Notes: a model not told the origin generated them from the sequence alone. Positions 1 through 13,311 are shown, counted from the stretch's first letter. The stretch is DNA of 64,000 bases from Patella vulgata (GCF_932274485.2 NC_065879.2:33164436-33228435); one strand, 5' to 3'. Translations and numbers: made by a program.

Positions 1-2735
1 GGTAATATTGATGATATTACAGCGGAGGGACAGGGGGTGTAAAATGTCTTTCTGCGGAGCAATCATTGTATCGGAAGTGAGATTTTCACCCCAGTCAACT
101 TCAAATCCACATAGCAAAAAATCTAAACGGTCAACCCCCTACAAGTTTATGATGAGGAGATTGCCAAATGTGGTCCCCATTGCGCCTATAAAGATTGGAA
201 CCAACGGAATGTTGAGCAAAAAGCTACAGCCTGTGATGTTACAGCCATTTTACATTAAAGTCAGTGGGCAAATAATTACTAGTCTGAGTCCATTCAGAGT
301 ATTTTGCGCTCATATCACCGAATAACTCACATTGCGCGCTAAAAATAGTTCCCGGTAAATCATCAAATCTGCTGTTTTCAAATGAACTTTTAGTGTCAAG
401 ATGTGGAAAATATTCCAAGAATCATTAATATGTAACTCATGCGACGAAACGATGCTTAATTGTCTGGAAATCGGCAGCATTTCATTCAAACAAATCCAGC
501 CAATCCGGAGCCAATCAGACTGATTAAAGGCTGATGTGATTCCCAGAGAGAAACGAAGGTAAACTTCTCTCTGGGAGCCGACACTGTATTGCTTCAGGAG
601 CTCCTGATACCACTTCTATGTTACAACTTGGCCATCAGTCTCACATTCTATCCAGTTTCCACAAAGATATCGATAATATATAACCGCATTTCGTATGAAA
701 CTGCAAGGGGCTTGGGGATATTCATAGTGATACAATTTTGATATATAGAATTGCACATTAAAGAACTGGTAGAAGGGTTGTACGAAGTGGAATTGTGAAG
801 ACATGGGAACTTAATATCTTGGCTAGAAGATAGGGAGGCGGACAGCGAATACCTGGCGGGAGGGGGGGGGGGCACATCTTTATAGGTCCAGGGTAGGGGA
901 TCGAGTCCCACCGTCATTGTCCCGCCAATTTCAAGTAGGTATTTAATTAATTGTGCAACTGCCAAATAGTCAGTCATATAAACATTATTTCTCTTGCTTT
1001 CGGCATTAAATTAGTTAATTATCTTCAAAATAGCTGCACTGTGTTCAGAACACCCGATTGCTCGAACCAAACAGCAGTCATGTACGCCATAACCTTCTGC
1101 GTCTAAAATTGATGTAATAAAATACGGGCATATGACAGTTTATCTGAAGATCAATTATTGTTCCGGCTATCTCTGGCTTTGCTGAAATCTTCTGTTCTAT
1201 GACGTTACCATGCCACCAAATTATGTATGCTGCAGAGATGATAAAAATCCAACTCTGCCTTAGAATTTTGTTCACATGCAGTACTGTGGAACAAAAATCC
1301 AATTAAATTACCACGTCTTTTTCATCTGCAATTTATCTAGCATTACTGCTTCGTGAATGCACAGCACGTATCTGTCATCGCACAACGACACGTAAAGATT
1401 GACTGTTACAACAGAATATCAATTACTCAAGCTATAAATCAAAATTAATTCGCCAATATCAGAGCTGCGTTCTTTCAAAGTGGTCTTTTTGGTGCATGCA
1501 TACCACACATAGAGATATACTAATTCAGTTTCCTGCTGGTTCACATGGTTGCCGTAAAACAGAGCTCCTGTTCAGCTCTCTTAACTTAATCAAATCGGAA
1601 TTCGCTGTTCATTTACAATAATTAAGTGACAAATGAATTGTATGTTTACTGTCGATGATCAACCGCTATTGTATTTATTACCACACAAACCGACTTTCTC
1701 ATTAGCCTTCCTGTTTCATGTCAATGTGTGTATGGTGAACCGTTTGTGGTGCTTACCAACAGATCGGGTATCTACACACAGAGAAATCAAACGAGGTCAT
1801 TTCAGGACTAGCTAGCATATGGTATATTTTTATTTCATAAATTCAGTTGTGCGCAGGTTCTGTAGCAGTGAGGAGAACCTAGAGAATATCAAAGACGTTA
1901 GGGAGGCGACTTGATCAATGACAGATCTTACGAACCAAAAACGTACTAGTCTCTTATATCCAGAAAAATATTTTACGAATATTAGTCTGGATGCGTTAAT
2001 TGTCAACATTTGAGAATAATAGGTCATTGACTAGATTATCCGGTCTTTCAGGTTATCATAAACAAATTCTAAGGGGGTAACTAGTCCTTAACCAAGATGT
2101 CGACGCCCATGAAATTAATTTAAGAATGCCATTCCAGAAAATCCATTTGATTACATTGCCAGTTCAATATCCAACACACCTAATTTTATTTTATTGTAAA
2201 ATTTCTCTTTTCGTGGGCCATATCTATGTTGTTGTTTTTTTTTTGAATAACCGTAATTCGTCGTCACGATTTATATTTGTTTATAATAATGCAAGAATTG
2301 TGGGATTTATTGCGGAAAGGGGCGCAACTCTTACTTGACTTGGCGAAAAATACTGGATAATCATCTACATAAAAAAAAACCCGGTTATGCATGGGAAATG
2401 GAACTTTTCGTCAAATATTGACAACGGTCCCCGGCCCTCCGTACGTTGATGACTAGGAGTTTCTGGGTGACCGAGACTAAAAACGTACGTGCTTAGACCA
2501 ATTGGCATCCCAATCCCTCTCAGGGTGTTTCTTAAAGATACTTGCTAAATTAAATTTGAGTACGCCCTAATACTTTATAATGTCATTGTGGGGTTCGGTA
2601 TAACTTTGTGCCTCCTCACAATAAGTGACGTGATTTATTTTCGAGTGAGGGGGCATTTGTTCTTATGTGATTGGGATATTCGATTTTCAGACACAACCAT
2701 AATTGTCAAGGATCGGCGTAGACCCGCAGGAAATT
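1..2735. other. Non-coding AT-rich DNA
   Basis: No gene or known repeat was recognised. A 105-codon open frame at 8-325 on the plus strand shows no motif, signal or neighbour that would support it and fits chance. Near 880-930 there is a G run followed by a sequence resembling a polymerase III B box (GGGATCGAGTCCC), which could be a worn tRNA-derived SINE head, but no A box or tail was found. A short perfect hairpin at 541-576 is listed separately. Confidence 0.5.
541..576. repeat. Perfect 12-bp hairpin
   Basis: TCCCAGAGAGAA (541-552) is followed after a 12-base loop by its exact reverse complement (565-576). It is not flanked by a T run, so it does not look like a terminator. It may be the centre of a very small palindromic repeat. 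No second copy was seen. Confidence 0.6.
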
Positions 2736-3002
2736 TCAACGTGGATTCTCATTAGTCGGGATTGGCGCATATGGGGCTGGCAACGACAGTGTGTCTAGTC
2801 GTTCAGTGGGTTGTATAACCGAGACCTCATATACAATTGGAAACGACGGGTTCTGGTTAAAATTCTCCGCATCGTACCGTACATAACCAAAGATATAATT
2901 ATTAAAGTACCGTATGTTAAGAATAACGTAAAACATAGACGCAGTAAGTACCACTCTGACAATTAATAAGCATACATGACGTTCTGCCGATACTTTCAGC
3001 AT
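2736..3002 (-). CDS. Candidate small type II membrane protein or first exon
   Basis: The minus strand has an 88-codon ATG-to-stop frame. The protein starts with about 10 mostly polar residues (MLKVSAERHV) and then has one hydrophobic stretch (about residues 11-30, containing LLIVRVVLTASMFYVILNI). A polar, proline-rich stem follows, ending near PAPYAPIPTNENPR. This is the layout of a type II anchor, as in Golgi glycosyltransferases, but no catalytic domain follows, so only a first exon could be meant. A longer reading would start at a GTG at 3017. Against it: a GTAAGT splice-donor match lies at 3022-3017, immediately upstream of the ATG, and would put the frame in an intron. A TATA-like box lies about 165 bp upstream. 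The product is not recognised and chance is a real alternative. Confidence 0.22.
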   Translation of the reverse strand: MLKVSAERHVCLLIVRVVLTASMFYVILNIRYFNNYIFGYVRYDAENFNQNPSFPIVYEVSVIQPTERLDTLSLPAPYAPIPTNENPR

Positions 3003-3166
3003 GTCTAATGCGTTCACTTACCGCATACTAATAAGGCTACATTGTCTATATATCTACATGAGCTGACAACTGTCAATCAAATTAACATTCTCCAATTTGC
3101 GTACGTAATGGACAGTGCTGGAGCTTCACGCGTCCCCGTAGATATCTAGACGAGCGACTGTCACTG

Positions 3167-3174
3167 TTTTTATA
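3167..3174 (-). promoter_or_regulatory. Possible TATA box
   Basis: On the minus strand this reads TATAAAAA, followed by CAGTGACAG. It lies about 165 bp upstream of the candidate ATG at 3002. In DNA this AT-rich such matches are common, so support comes only from its position. Confidence 0.15.
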
Positions 3175-4872
3175 GAAAGAAAGGGGTTCACTAGTCCGCG
3201 GGTGCACTTGTCCGCCGCTATAAAAAAAATGTATTGACCTGTTAAAATGTCGTATATCAGGTTGTCGGCCACCTTCCTCTCAATATACAGTTTGATTATG
3301 TGCTCTGATCCTGGTGCTGGTCAAGTTAGTTCACCGGGATTTTGCACCTTTTCAGAATTAATAAATTATAATTACGTTAATGAATATAAAAGTGGTCAAT
3401 TTTGCGTAAAATAATCTAAGAAACATATATTCTTAACAGTGCATCCATCTGAAGCTCTCTTGTAAGATTGCTTAGAAGACATAAAAAACGAACACTTTGC
3501 ATGTGGGATAACAATCCATGGTGGTGTCTGGATAACAACTATAAGTATACAGTCCTGTTGTAGTGGCGTTTATCATGTCGCACACACCAGGTCAATATTG
3601 TGAGCTGAAACTAAATAGTTACCATTTCGTTACTTTTTGGCGTTTGATTAGCATACCTCTAGTCACTTTATCAATGACATTTACATGAAAATCGAAACTT
3701 TCTTTGATTGAAACACATGGACAGAACACCATGGGCAGAGAATACCAAACAATTCCTACAAGAATGTAGCCCCTTCTATTTATAGTCTTTCTCCCCATGT
3801 CACACATCCCCCTTTTGCACAACTAATTTGGTTAACATTTGGTGTAAATTCGAGGATGATTACAACGAAATGCAGAACGGATAGTAACGTTTACTCCCAT
3901 GCTACTTCCGGTTTGTGTATCTCAAGATGTTCATGGCAAACCTCATTCTAATTCCGGTTTGTGGTAGAACGCATTTATATTATTACAATCATTGGGATCC
4001 AAAATACAATCAGTGCTCTGTTCTCATTTTCTTTCTCTACTTTGTTGTTTACAATGGATTTGTCATAATTACGTTGTTGTAACATTAACGTGGGGTTCTA
4101 ATCGCCGTAATTTTAAGAACATGCCGTCTGATCCCAGATCATCGATTTTCATTTATCTTCAATAACACTCGATATTGTGACGTCTTAGCAGATGCATTGA
4201 AAAGCAGAGTCGGGCTCATTAGTTTGGCATAAACAGATAAACACACGGAAGTTAATAGTTTTACATAAATAAACGAAAGACTGAACATGGCTAAAATATA
4301 ATCAATCGCGTTACTTCATCTGTAGCTAATCTTCTGTATAATCAATTTATCACCGCCAAGGTCAATAAATGCTCCCTTAGGACGAAGGCATAGGATGATT
4401 ATCATTCTGCATGTTGGTGTCACACTTGAGATAGAAAGATTCATCAACAACATGCCAAGTTAATGATCAATCTGATTAGACATTTCCTCAGTTTCTTGAC
4501 CACCTATTACATTGTACAATTATATTTTTTAAAATGCCATTAGGTCTACACAGTGCTCACCAAAACAAATAAATGCGTGAAATGCGGCTTAACGTTCCAC
4601 CTTTATGCAACTACTGGGCTAATGAAAATGCCATGAGCATAATTCATTCGATATTTATGAGGACTGATTACCAACATCATCTGCCTCGTTTGTTTACATC
4701 GCCTTTAAAATTACTGACTTCGAAAATGAAGACTCTTAAAGGAAGCACGCATATCGAATTTGATTTGTTTATTGTGCATGTTTGTTGTAATAATCTTATT
4801 TATATAATCGTGTGCTGCTTCACATGGACCTTTTTATGCAATAGAATTAATGTTAATCTTTTCGACAGGTTG
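3175..4872. other. Non-coding DNA
   Basis: No recognisable gene, repeat or RNA. A 102-codon open frame at 4573-4881 runs into the LTR boundary and has no motif; it is judged chance. Confidence 0.5.
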
Positions 4873-5940
4873 TGTCAATAAGTGACCCTTTTGGGATTAC
4901 AGTTGTAACCAGTTCACAAAGTGATATTATTTTATTTTCCTGTTTAATCTTTATTTTCTATTAATAGAGTTTACTTGAAGCGAACCGTACCTCGGTTTGA
5001 AGGCCCCTGTCCCTTTTGGCTAACACGAGATGTGCGTCAAAGCATGGACAGCCATGGCGTGTTTGAATGATAAAGTTGGGACTATGTGGTCAATTTTCGT
5101 TTCTAATTGAGGTATTATTAATTTACTGTTACAATTATTAATGGCAATTAAATCATTATTATCCTGTTCCCCTAAATCAATCATAAATTGCCACTGTCAC
5201 TTGTCAAAATGGTAGAATTTGTCACAAAGACTTTCTTCTAGGAAGCACTTATGGTCAAGTTGTATAAACAAATCCATTTTCGTCCAAAGTTCAGTAAAAT
5301 ATGTTTGTTTTTCCTATTTACGAACATATCTTTTATAATATTTGGGATTTTATGGTAAATTAACTGTGTTTATTCTGTATTTTTCCATTCTATTATTATA
5401 TGCATTATGTAAAATGATAGTTGAATTGTTTCATTTACTGTTAACTTTTGGCTGCATTTGTGCTAAAGTTAGGAAAAGTAATAGAACTTGGTCATATCAA
5501 TTCAGGATCTAGGAGACAGGTCATACAGAGTTATACTAGAGTATATTCTGTGATAATATTTAGTTTTAACCATTGTAGTCAATTTATTTAAGTTGTCACT
5601 GTAAAAGTACAATACATGTATATTTTGTTATATTATGTTAATTCATAATTCATGGTTAATCCTGACTACTCAAGGGAGCATAATATGTCAATTTCAATGC
5701 GTGAGCAATGAGTCAAACAAAACATAAAACCACATTCCCAATTCAATTATTTTCATTTTAAAGCCCTTTCTTCACTTTTCATGGTTATATGAGATAAATA
5801 TTACCCTAATCGAGGGTTGATATTTTTCAGATAGCAATGCCATCACCCTTCTTTCTTGATCATCATCATTGTTTATCATGTCATTTAAAACTATTTATAC
5901 CACGACATGACAGATTAAAAGATTACACTTTATAAATAGT
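4873..5940 (+). repeat. Left LTR of the Gypsy fossil
   Basis: It begins TGTCAATAAGTGAC and matches the right LTR over about 1 kb, including the shared run TACCTCGGTTTGAAGGCCC. Its inner end is cut by a SINE1 insertion, so the terminal CA cannot be placed. Confidence 0.8.
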
Positions 5941-6180
5941 GGGGGGGGGGGATGGCCGAATGGTAAGCGTTTGCGCGTTGAATCATAAGGTCTGTCATTG
6001 AGTCAACTGGCGTAGTTTCGATTCCCAGGTTGTACGTGACGAGGAGTAGGATCGCCTTACAACCTAGCGAGTTTTCTCCAGGTCCTCCGGTTTCCTCCCA
6101 CTGCTAAAGACCACGCGCACAAACGAATTATTAAAATAAAATAAAACCATATGTTCGTCCCGAAATGACCTAGTTTGTGT
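5941..6180 (+). mobile_element. SINE1 copy (tRNA-derived)
   Basis: A run of G precedes GATGGCCGAATGGTAAGCG, an A-box-like tRNA head. A B box (GTTTCGATTCC, one base from GGTTCGANTCC) follows, then the SINE1 body. The copy stops at the TTTGTGT segment and lacks the final GGACGTTAAA tail seen in other copies. It lies exactly where the left LTR similarity ends, so it inserted into the Gypsy element and is younger than it. Confidence 0.85.
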
Positions 6181-7316
6181 TTTTCAATTTAAAAGCTGCT
6201 AATCGTTCAGAAATTCCTTATATTGGCTATATTGAAACTAACGTCTGTGAATAAGACTATCAAGGATCGTAGAATCTTGATTTTGAAAGTGTGTAAACGG
6301 GGAGATTTAGATATAAATGTTATAAAACTGCCATGACATTCTTAGTCATGAATTTGGATAAAATTATCCAGAAAGGCTTAAATCTTCTGCATCATGTAGT
6401 TGGATTCAGACAGCTAATTACTTTATCAAACCTGTTTCTTCAGGTTTTGCTGGCGTTGCAGGACAGGAAAACATTTGTATACATGGTAATTTTATGACAA
6501 TTGTGACTGTTATAGTAGGGTGGCCCATGCACCTACAGAAATACAGTCAACCGCTAATAGTTCGAGACTACCACTGAAGCGTGCACATTCGCCGTGTCGA
6601 GGCCAACTTTCTGACAGTATGATACTATAAATAGCCATGGCACGTGCAATTCTCTAGAAATCTATCAACTATTACAGCCGTAAAAAATTTATTGTTGACG
6701 ATTTTGAATAGCAGTAAAATTAAGCTTCTTGGTTATTACAGCAGATTTAGAAATTACGTTCGTTTCATTTTTTAAATCGCTTTATCATTAACTGTACCGT
6801 TAAGAGCGGCATCTTTTGGTTTAGTACAAATACTATCTCTGAAACACTCGGGTTAGACAGGAACATGATACTAGCAGTAGTTTCATTTTACTTTTACAAG
6901 CTTCTTAAAATAATTGTTGAGCTAGCTAACGTGCTCATTTCTTAATTCAATTTCTTGTTCTAGCTTTCTGTTATGTTTCGTAAAAAAGTAGTCTTGATTA
7001 TCCCGACCTGTCAATCAGCCTTAGAATGGTCGATAGACTGGTTAAGCGACTCTAATTTCAAAACAAGGGCACGTAACCTATCTTTTACTCAAAAGTGTCT
7101 GGATGTTATGGACGACACATGGAACCAGTTTTCAGTCTATTATTTATAGATGATTAATGGTCATAGCTTATTAAGTACAACATGAACGTTTATTTAGTGA
7201 CTATAATTGTGTGAAACTGATTTGAGGCTTGGCATATATATAAATATTGTGGCGAAATTGTCGAGATATATGGAGATATTTATTTATGGTGGGTCACCCT
7301 AGTTATAGGTCCAAAT

Positions 7317-10300
7317 GTGAAGACAGGCAGCAACAAATCAATGTGCATTGAACCATTGACTCATAACAAGAACAATTTAATTATTTTGAACTCTGTATCG
7401 AATACAGAAACCAATGGCCATTCAATCCCAGAGACAATAAAATATGGCTGCATGGAAATACTCGAATTGGTCTTATACGAGAAAGCGAAGTTATGCCAAC
7501 AGTTGAATCAGAATTTGAATTTCTTAAAACCGGGGCCAAAGAAGAAACGGCTGTGCGAAGAACTGACGTTGAAATCCCTGAAGTTGACTTTTAATCATTG
7601 ATCCCTAATAATTTGAATAGTACATCTGATCAACAGCAAGATATCAAAAACTTGTTTGAAAGATATGATGATGTTTTCATATCCGGAGATCTAGATATGG
7701 GTTATGCTGAGACGATCACTCATAAAATAAAGACTATAGATGATAATCAAATATCATATCCCTACAGGAGTATACCCTATAATCAGTATAATGACGCCAA
7801 ACGCACACCCAGGAACTTCTTAGAAGATCATCAAAGAATCTTCTAGCCGTATGGAGCATCGATAGTCATCGTACGCAAGAGGGGCTCGTCAATTAGATTA
7901 TGTGTCGACTATAGACAGTTGAACCTGAAAACTGTTCGGAATGTATTTCCTTTGCCTCGAATTCAAGAATCATTAGATGCTTTACATGGAAGCAGACTGT
8001 ATTCTACTGTTGATTTAGCCCCTGGATTTCGTCAGATAGCAATGGCACCGAAGAATCAGCCCAAAACAGCATTCCCCCAATGTGACTATTTGAGTACACA
8101 AGAATGCCTATGGGAGTATGCAACTAGCCAACCACATTCCAAAGATTGATGCACTGTGTTCCAAACACTTCTTATCTATTCGAGAAACATAAATGAACAT
8201 TTGCAGAGACCTGAAATTGTTCTCCCCAAGCTTAAACAGCATGGGTTGAAACTAAATGGTAAAAAGTGCAAGTTCTTTCAATCTTGTGTCAGCTACCTAG
8301 GTTATGTCATCTCAGAAGATGGTGTTGCATGTTCGCCAGACAAAATTCAAGTTGTACAAGATAGGCCAAGACCGAAGACTAAAGGAATTATGTTCCTATT
8401 TAAGAAAATGCCAGCTACTATCGAGGGTTCGTCAAATCCTTTGCCCACATTGCCAGACGATTGTGTTAATCAGCACATGTAATAAAGAAAAATCAACAGC
8501 TCGAGTCAATTCAACATTTCAGTCATCCTGGAACCAAGTACTGTGATAATGCCTTTAGTTTATTGAAGCAGAAGCTAACTTCGTCAGAAGTCTTGGGTTA
8601 TACTGATTTCTCATTGCGATTTACTCTGTAGAGATTGATGCGTCGTTCTAAGGTTTAGAAGTATTGGTGCAGAACCAAGCTGATGGTAAACGAGTCATAG
8701 CATATGCAAGTGGAACTTGGAGACTTCCAGAAAGAAACGGTGCCAATTATAGTTCTGCCAAACTAGAACTATTAGCTGTCAAATGGGCTGTCGCAGAGAA
8801 GTTCGGGGACTACCTTTATGGATCGAAGTTCGAGATCATCACAAATAATCCCTTTAGTTACCTTCGGACAACTGCTAGACTAGGAGCAGTAGACCAACGT
8901 TGGGCAGTCCAACTAGCACAGTTTGATTTCACAATCAAATGTCATCCTGGAAAACTCAATTCTGCAGCTGACGCCTTATCAAGTAAGGCTGTAGAAGACC
9001 CAGTATTATCAGTATATGCACAGTTTATAACGTTACCAACCAAGTTGAGAGTTGCAGCTCTAGAATCGGTAATACAAGCTACTGAGTTACCTTATATTGA
9101 TATGCAGATTAATGTGATTGTAAGTCTTATCTACGCTTTGCCTAGTTACGACATCAATGATCTACAAAGAAAGAACATCCGGTCATCAAACGTATCCTTC
9201 ATTATTTTCAGAATGAAAAGACACCAACTCGTCAAGAACGGTTAAAGAAGCTAAGTCGCTAATATTTGGGATCTAGAAATTGACACAAATGGGTTGCAAC
9301 ACATATATAATAATGTAATATGAATGTATATAAACTGATTTACATTCAATCGTTTCTGTTTTACTATAATTTCTAATCAGTTATATTCAGCGAAATACGC
9401 CAGAAGTCTTGATCGAATGGCAATCTCTAGCGTCTTGTTATTCCATTCTACACCGATAGTATTTATTGCGCATGCTCTCCAGATAAGAATATGACGTCAC
9501 CATTTGACATGACTTGTGGAATATGCCTAGCCTCGTTTTTCGAGTCCCTTGTTACAAATGACGCTGAAAATCATTATGGTACACGATTCGTGTACCAATG
9601 GCAAAATGTTTATTTTGTCTTGAATATTGGATATCAGAAGCCCATATTTTCCCGGTAAGATCACAACATCAGTGTTGATTTAAATTGACAAATAATTCGT
9701 GTTTTCAATGTTGAAGAATTTGGATGATATTGAGTTAGAGACTTAGCTACTTTAACTGAATCTAAACTGGTTTTAGACATGCTTCATCAGAGGGAAAGAT
9801 TTGTCAACGACAGTGGTATACTCTATAGAAATGTCACCGATTCTCAGTAAGGTCAATTAAAACAGTTAGCTTTGTCTTAAGGGGACCGTTATTTCTTCGT
9901 TGCATCAAGGAGTTGAGCGCACAATTAATCGTATACGCTCAAGATTTTATTGGACTGGAATGTCAAAGGGTGTTACTGATTACTGCAAGAATTGTGAACG
10001 ATGTAATCTTGCTAAATGCCGTTCCCTAAAGTTAAAGTGCCAATGAGTCATTTGCTATTTGCATGATCTTTTTAAATCAGTAGAACCCCATCAGAAACGC
10101 AGATGGACTCAACATCTGCGTGAATTAGTGTTCATGTACAATTCTGCTGTTCATTCATCAACAGGATTCACACCTTTCTATTTAATGCAAGGTAAACATC
10201 TAAAACTATCTATTGGTCTACTCTTGGAGGACATCCGATTCGCAAAGAAACAATTCAGTATGAGTCTGTTAATAGCTTTAAACTGCCAAAGCTAAATACT
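7317..10300 (+). pseudogene. Pol-derived region of the Gypsy fossil
   Basis: Domain signatures visible in translation include CIEPL near the start, a reverse transcriptase stretch with YSTVDLAPGFRQIAM, an RNase H stretch with the AYASGTWRLPE and NSAADALS motifs, an integrase-type zinc-binding stretch near 9905-10015, and a downstream integrase stretch with NSAVHSSTGFTPFYLM. These families make element cDNA and insert it into the host genome. Here the region is a fossil with many breaks and is further split by a MITE at 9246-9751. Nothing suggests present activity. Confidence 0.88.
9246..9751 (+). mobile_element. TTAA-flanked MITE, copy A
   Basis: The element is flanked by TTAA at 9242-9245 and 9752-9755. 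Its ends are inverted repeats: AGAAGCTAAGTC on the left and GACTTAGCTACT on the right. It matches two further copies, at 42881-43704 and on the minus strand at 61683-62126. Shared internal landmarks include CAATCGTTTCTGTTTT and ATTGGATATCAGA. A TTAA target and ends reading AGGAGC fit the Kolobok or piggyBac superfamilies; no transposase is encoded. It interrupts the Gypsy pol region, so it is younger than that element. Confidence 0.85.
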
Positions 10301-10529
10301 CCCCCAAAAACTTTAAGTCGTAATAAAACAAACAATATTCCTACTCTTCTGAGAAGTAACAGGAATTCAGCTGGAAAACATAGTAATCCTTATAATTTCC
10401 CAAAATCTGTTAAAGGAATACTGAAATTTATTGCAAAGTTCTCTATTTTATAAATTGTTGTGTACTCAAATTTTTCAGTTTGTCTTATCACTGTTAAGTA
10501 CACATTTGTATTAAGTTTATTTACGTAAC

Positions 10530-11760
10530 TGTTAGTAGAGTGACAGGGGCGTTACTGTATGGCAGGGGAGAATGCAACCAGGTCACAAAGTGATGTGATA
10601 TTATTTTATTTTTCCCGTTTAATCCTTATTGTCTATTAATAGAATTTACTTGAAGTGAACTGTACCTCGGTTTGAAGGCCCGTGTCCCTTTCGGCTGACA
10701 CGAAATATGCCTCGCTCTCATATAAGCATGGATAGTCATGGCGTGTTTGAATGATAAAGTTGGGACTAGGGTCAATTTCCGTTTTAGTCATGGCGTGTTT
10801 GAATGATAAAGTTGGGACTAGGGTCAATTTTCGTTTCTAATTGGGGTATTATTCATTTACTGTTGCATTTATTATTGACAATTAATTCATTATTATCTTG
10901 TTCCCTAAATCCATCATAGATTGCCACTGTCACTTGTCGAAATGGTAGAATTTGTTTGTAGGTTTTATGGTCACGTGGTGTAGACAAAATCCCTTTTCGT
11001 CAAAATTTCAGTAAAATGTTTGTTTTTCTATTTACGAACATATCTTTTATAATATTTGGGATGTTATGGTAAATTAACTGCGTTTATTGTGTATTTTTCC
11101 ATCCTATTATTATATGCATTATGTAAAATGATAGTTGAATTGTTTCATTTACTCTTAAATTTTGTCTGCATTTGTGCTAAAGTTAGGAAAAGTAATAGAC
11201 CTTGGATTGGTCATATCAATTCAGGATTTAGAAGACAGGTCATACAGAGTTATGCTAGAATATATTCTGTGATAATATAACAACTCAGAATTTAGTTTTA
11301 ACCATTGTAATCAATTTGTTTTAAGTTGTCACTGTAAAAATACAATATATTTTGACTTGGTATATTATGTCGATCGATAATTCATGTGTCAATTTCAATG
11401 CGTGAGCACTGTGAGTCGAAAATTAAAGTCACATTCCCATTAAAATTATTTTCATTTTAAAGCCCCATCTTCATTTTTCATGGTTATATTGTCATTTAAG
11501 CATTTCTTGTTATTTGTATTTTTAAGATAGCAATGTCATCACCATTTTTATACGCCCACAATTTCATCTGGACATATTATGCCGTCGCCTCTAGCCGTCC
11601 GTTCACAATTTGTTTGTGGACACTCTGCAGGTTACAATTATCATCATTGTTATATCATTTAAAACTATTCATGCCACGACACGACAGATTAAACTTTATA
11701 AATAGTTGTTACTCATCAACGCACACATACCAAAGAACCGTCCGCCTGGTCACACAGTCA
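10530..11760 (+). repeat. Right LTR of the Gypsy fossil
   Basis: It begins TGTTAGTAGAGTGACAGGGG and matches the left LTR. It differs in having an internal tandem duplication of about 60 bp near 10736-10837 and an insertion of about 85 bp at 11546-11630. The right end is uncertain because the left copy is cut there; a CACACA near 11750-11757 is one candidate end. Confidence 0.78.
11546..11630 (-). repeat. Fragment of hairpin-ended repeat (family G)
   Basis: The plus strand reads TTATACGCCCACAATTTCAT, then a stretch ending GTCGCCTCTAGCCGTCCG. This is the reverse complement of the hairpin end found at 20681-20710 and 45183-45212. It is absent from the left LTR, so it entered the right LTR after the Gypsy insertion. 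Confidence 0.65.
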
Positions 11761-12142
11761 TTTGAATTCGGTCCAAATTAAGCAATTTCTGATGAAATTA
11801 GTACTGTTACATGAAATAACTAGTACTCAATAGATCGGAGACTAGTCGTATAGTACCGAGCATGCACATTAGCTATTACCACACGTTTACCATGATTGCC
11901 AATGGTTTAACACGTCTAAAAACATTACAAGTCGACAACAGCATGAGGCGAGAACGTTTGTTTCTATATTGCTATGTCGTGTTCACTTTAACAAACACCA
12001 ATGTGCGCTTAAATATACATTATGCAATAGCTAATTAACTTATCCAGGCCATAATCAATTCCCGATGTGATCGCTAGCCTGCGATATTTACTGGATTTGA
12101 ATCCGATCTGCTGCTCAACGCTCATTGATGATTAAATCCAAA

Positions 12143-12345
12143 AATGGATAATCGAGACTATGTTTTTTTATCGTACCGACTTTAGTAATGATGACCGAGG
12201 CTAAGCCTAAAATTCAGTCACTAATATCTCGGTTCAGAGTGGAGCAATTTGACTGAAATTTTAAACAGCATATTCCCTTTACATTATCTAGTTTTTAACT
12301 ATTAATGTGAGAACTACCAGCTTTTTTAATCTAATCTCCCATAAT
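12143..12345 (+). repeat. Old interspersed repeat (family D)
   Basis: It shares an ordered set of short matches with 24690-24900 and 61440-61600: a start near ATGGATAATNGNGACT, then TCAGANT, TGACTGAAATTTT and CATTATCTA-TTTTCAACTAT. The copies are strongly diverged. The class is unknown. Confidence 0.45.
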
Positions 12346-13311
12346 TCCCCTTTAACAAGAAAAGCGGCGTTAAATGGTGAGATGGCATCCTTCTAATCAT
12401 TGTGCATCACACCCAATCATTACTACATATAAAAATGATGACGTTACTTGCCTATTTACCCCAATTTCAGCATCAGGGCAAAATACAGCACCAATCTCTT
12501 GGTGGTAGTTGATAGACATTGCACGGAAGATATTAATGGACAATAGAGACTTTTGGCAATCGTAAAGTTCTGGTCCCTATCGCGTATTCGTATTGATTTT
12601 GCGTGTGACGTCATCATTGCGTGTGTATTTCTCATACGTGATACGGCACACAGATACGGCAGCACGTATCGAACAGCTTTCATACGGAAAAGGTCCGTAT
12701 AACATCGACGTCTTTTTTACCGTATTTTTTGCTACTTTTAGACGCTGAAATGTTGTGCCGTAGCGTTTTTATGAATCTATCTGTATCCTAGAACACAAAG
12801 GTGTATGATGATGTGATTTTAACCATGATAAAGACTGGAATTTAATCATTATTTTTGATGAGCTTTTCGCGGAATTTTCATATTTTTGCTGTCTGTCTGC
12901 ATGCTGGGGAGGTGGGACCGTGCAATCTGTAAAAAGGGTATATACTTTCTGAAATGATACATTAGTGAGACCAAAAATTGTTGTTGAAGTCGAAGATTTT
13001 TTAATAAGATTCGACACTAAATTTTTTAAAATTTTTAAATAGATCTGCAGCTGTTGAGCGACTTTGCTCCCTTCAGGAATTTGTAGGCCAGGCACTTGTA
13101 ATAAACTAAGCTCAGCTCAGCTACTCATATGTACGCACGCGAAATTCTGCCAAAACCCTAAAACTACATTGACGCAAGGTATCACATGACGATACGGATA
13201 CGGATGGAAAAAATTCCGCTTGCCAAAAGTCTCTAAAATCAAAGTCAACCTAAAGACAATACTGACTAATAATAAAAACAGGAGTACTACGAACAAGACG
13301 CACAAACTACA

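Larger units (their letters stand above)
4873..11760 (+). mobile_element. Old broken Ty3/Gypsy LTR retrotransposon
   Basis: Two long direct repeats (about 4873-5940 and 10530-11760) enclose a pol-derived interior on the plus strand. Parts seen in order: a linker ahead of reverse transcriptase (about 7317-7850), reverse transcriptase (about 7900-8480), RNase H (about 8630-9010) and integrase (about 9880-10230). This order with integrase last is the Ty3/Gypsy arrangement. No gag was recognised between 6181 and 7316. The element is broken, with many breaks. The LTRs differ at roughly one base in ten by eye, so it is not recent. Later insertions are a SINE1 at the inner edge of the left LTR (5941-6180), a TTAA-flanked MITE between RNase H and integrase (9246-9751) and a short hairpin-repeat piece in the right LTR (11546-11630). 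Confidence 0.88.

Noticed and set aside
4573-4881. 102-codon open frame
   Set aside because: No motif, and it ends inside the LTR boundary; chance is the simplest reading.
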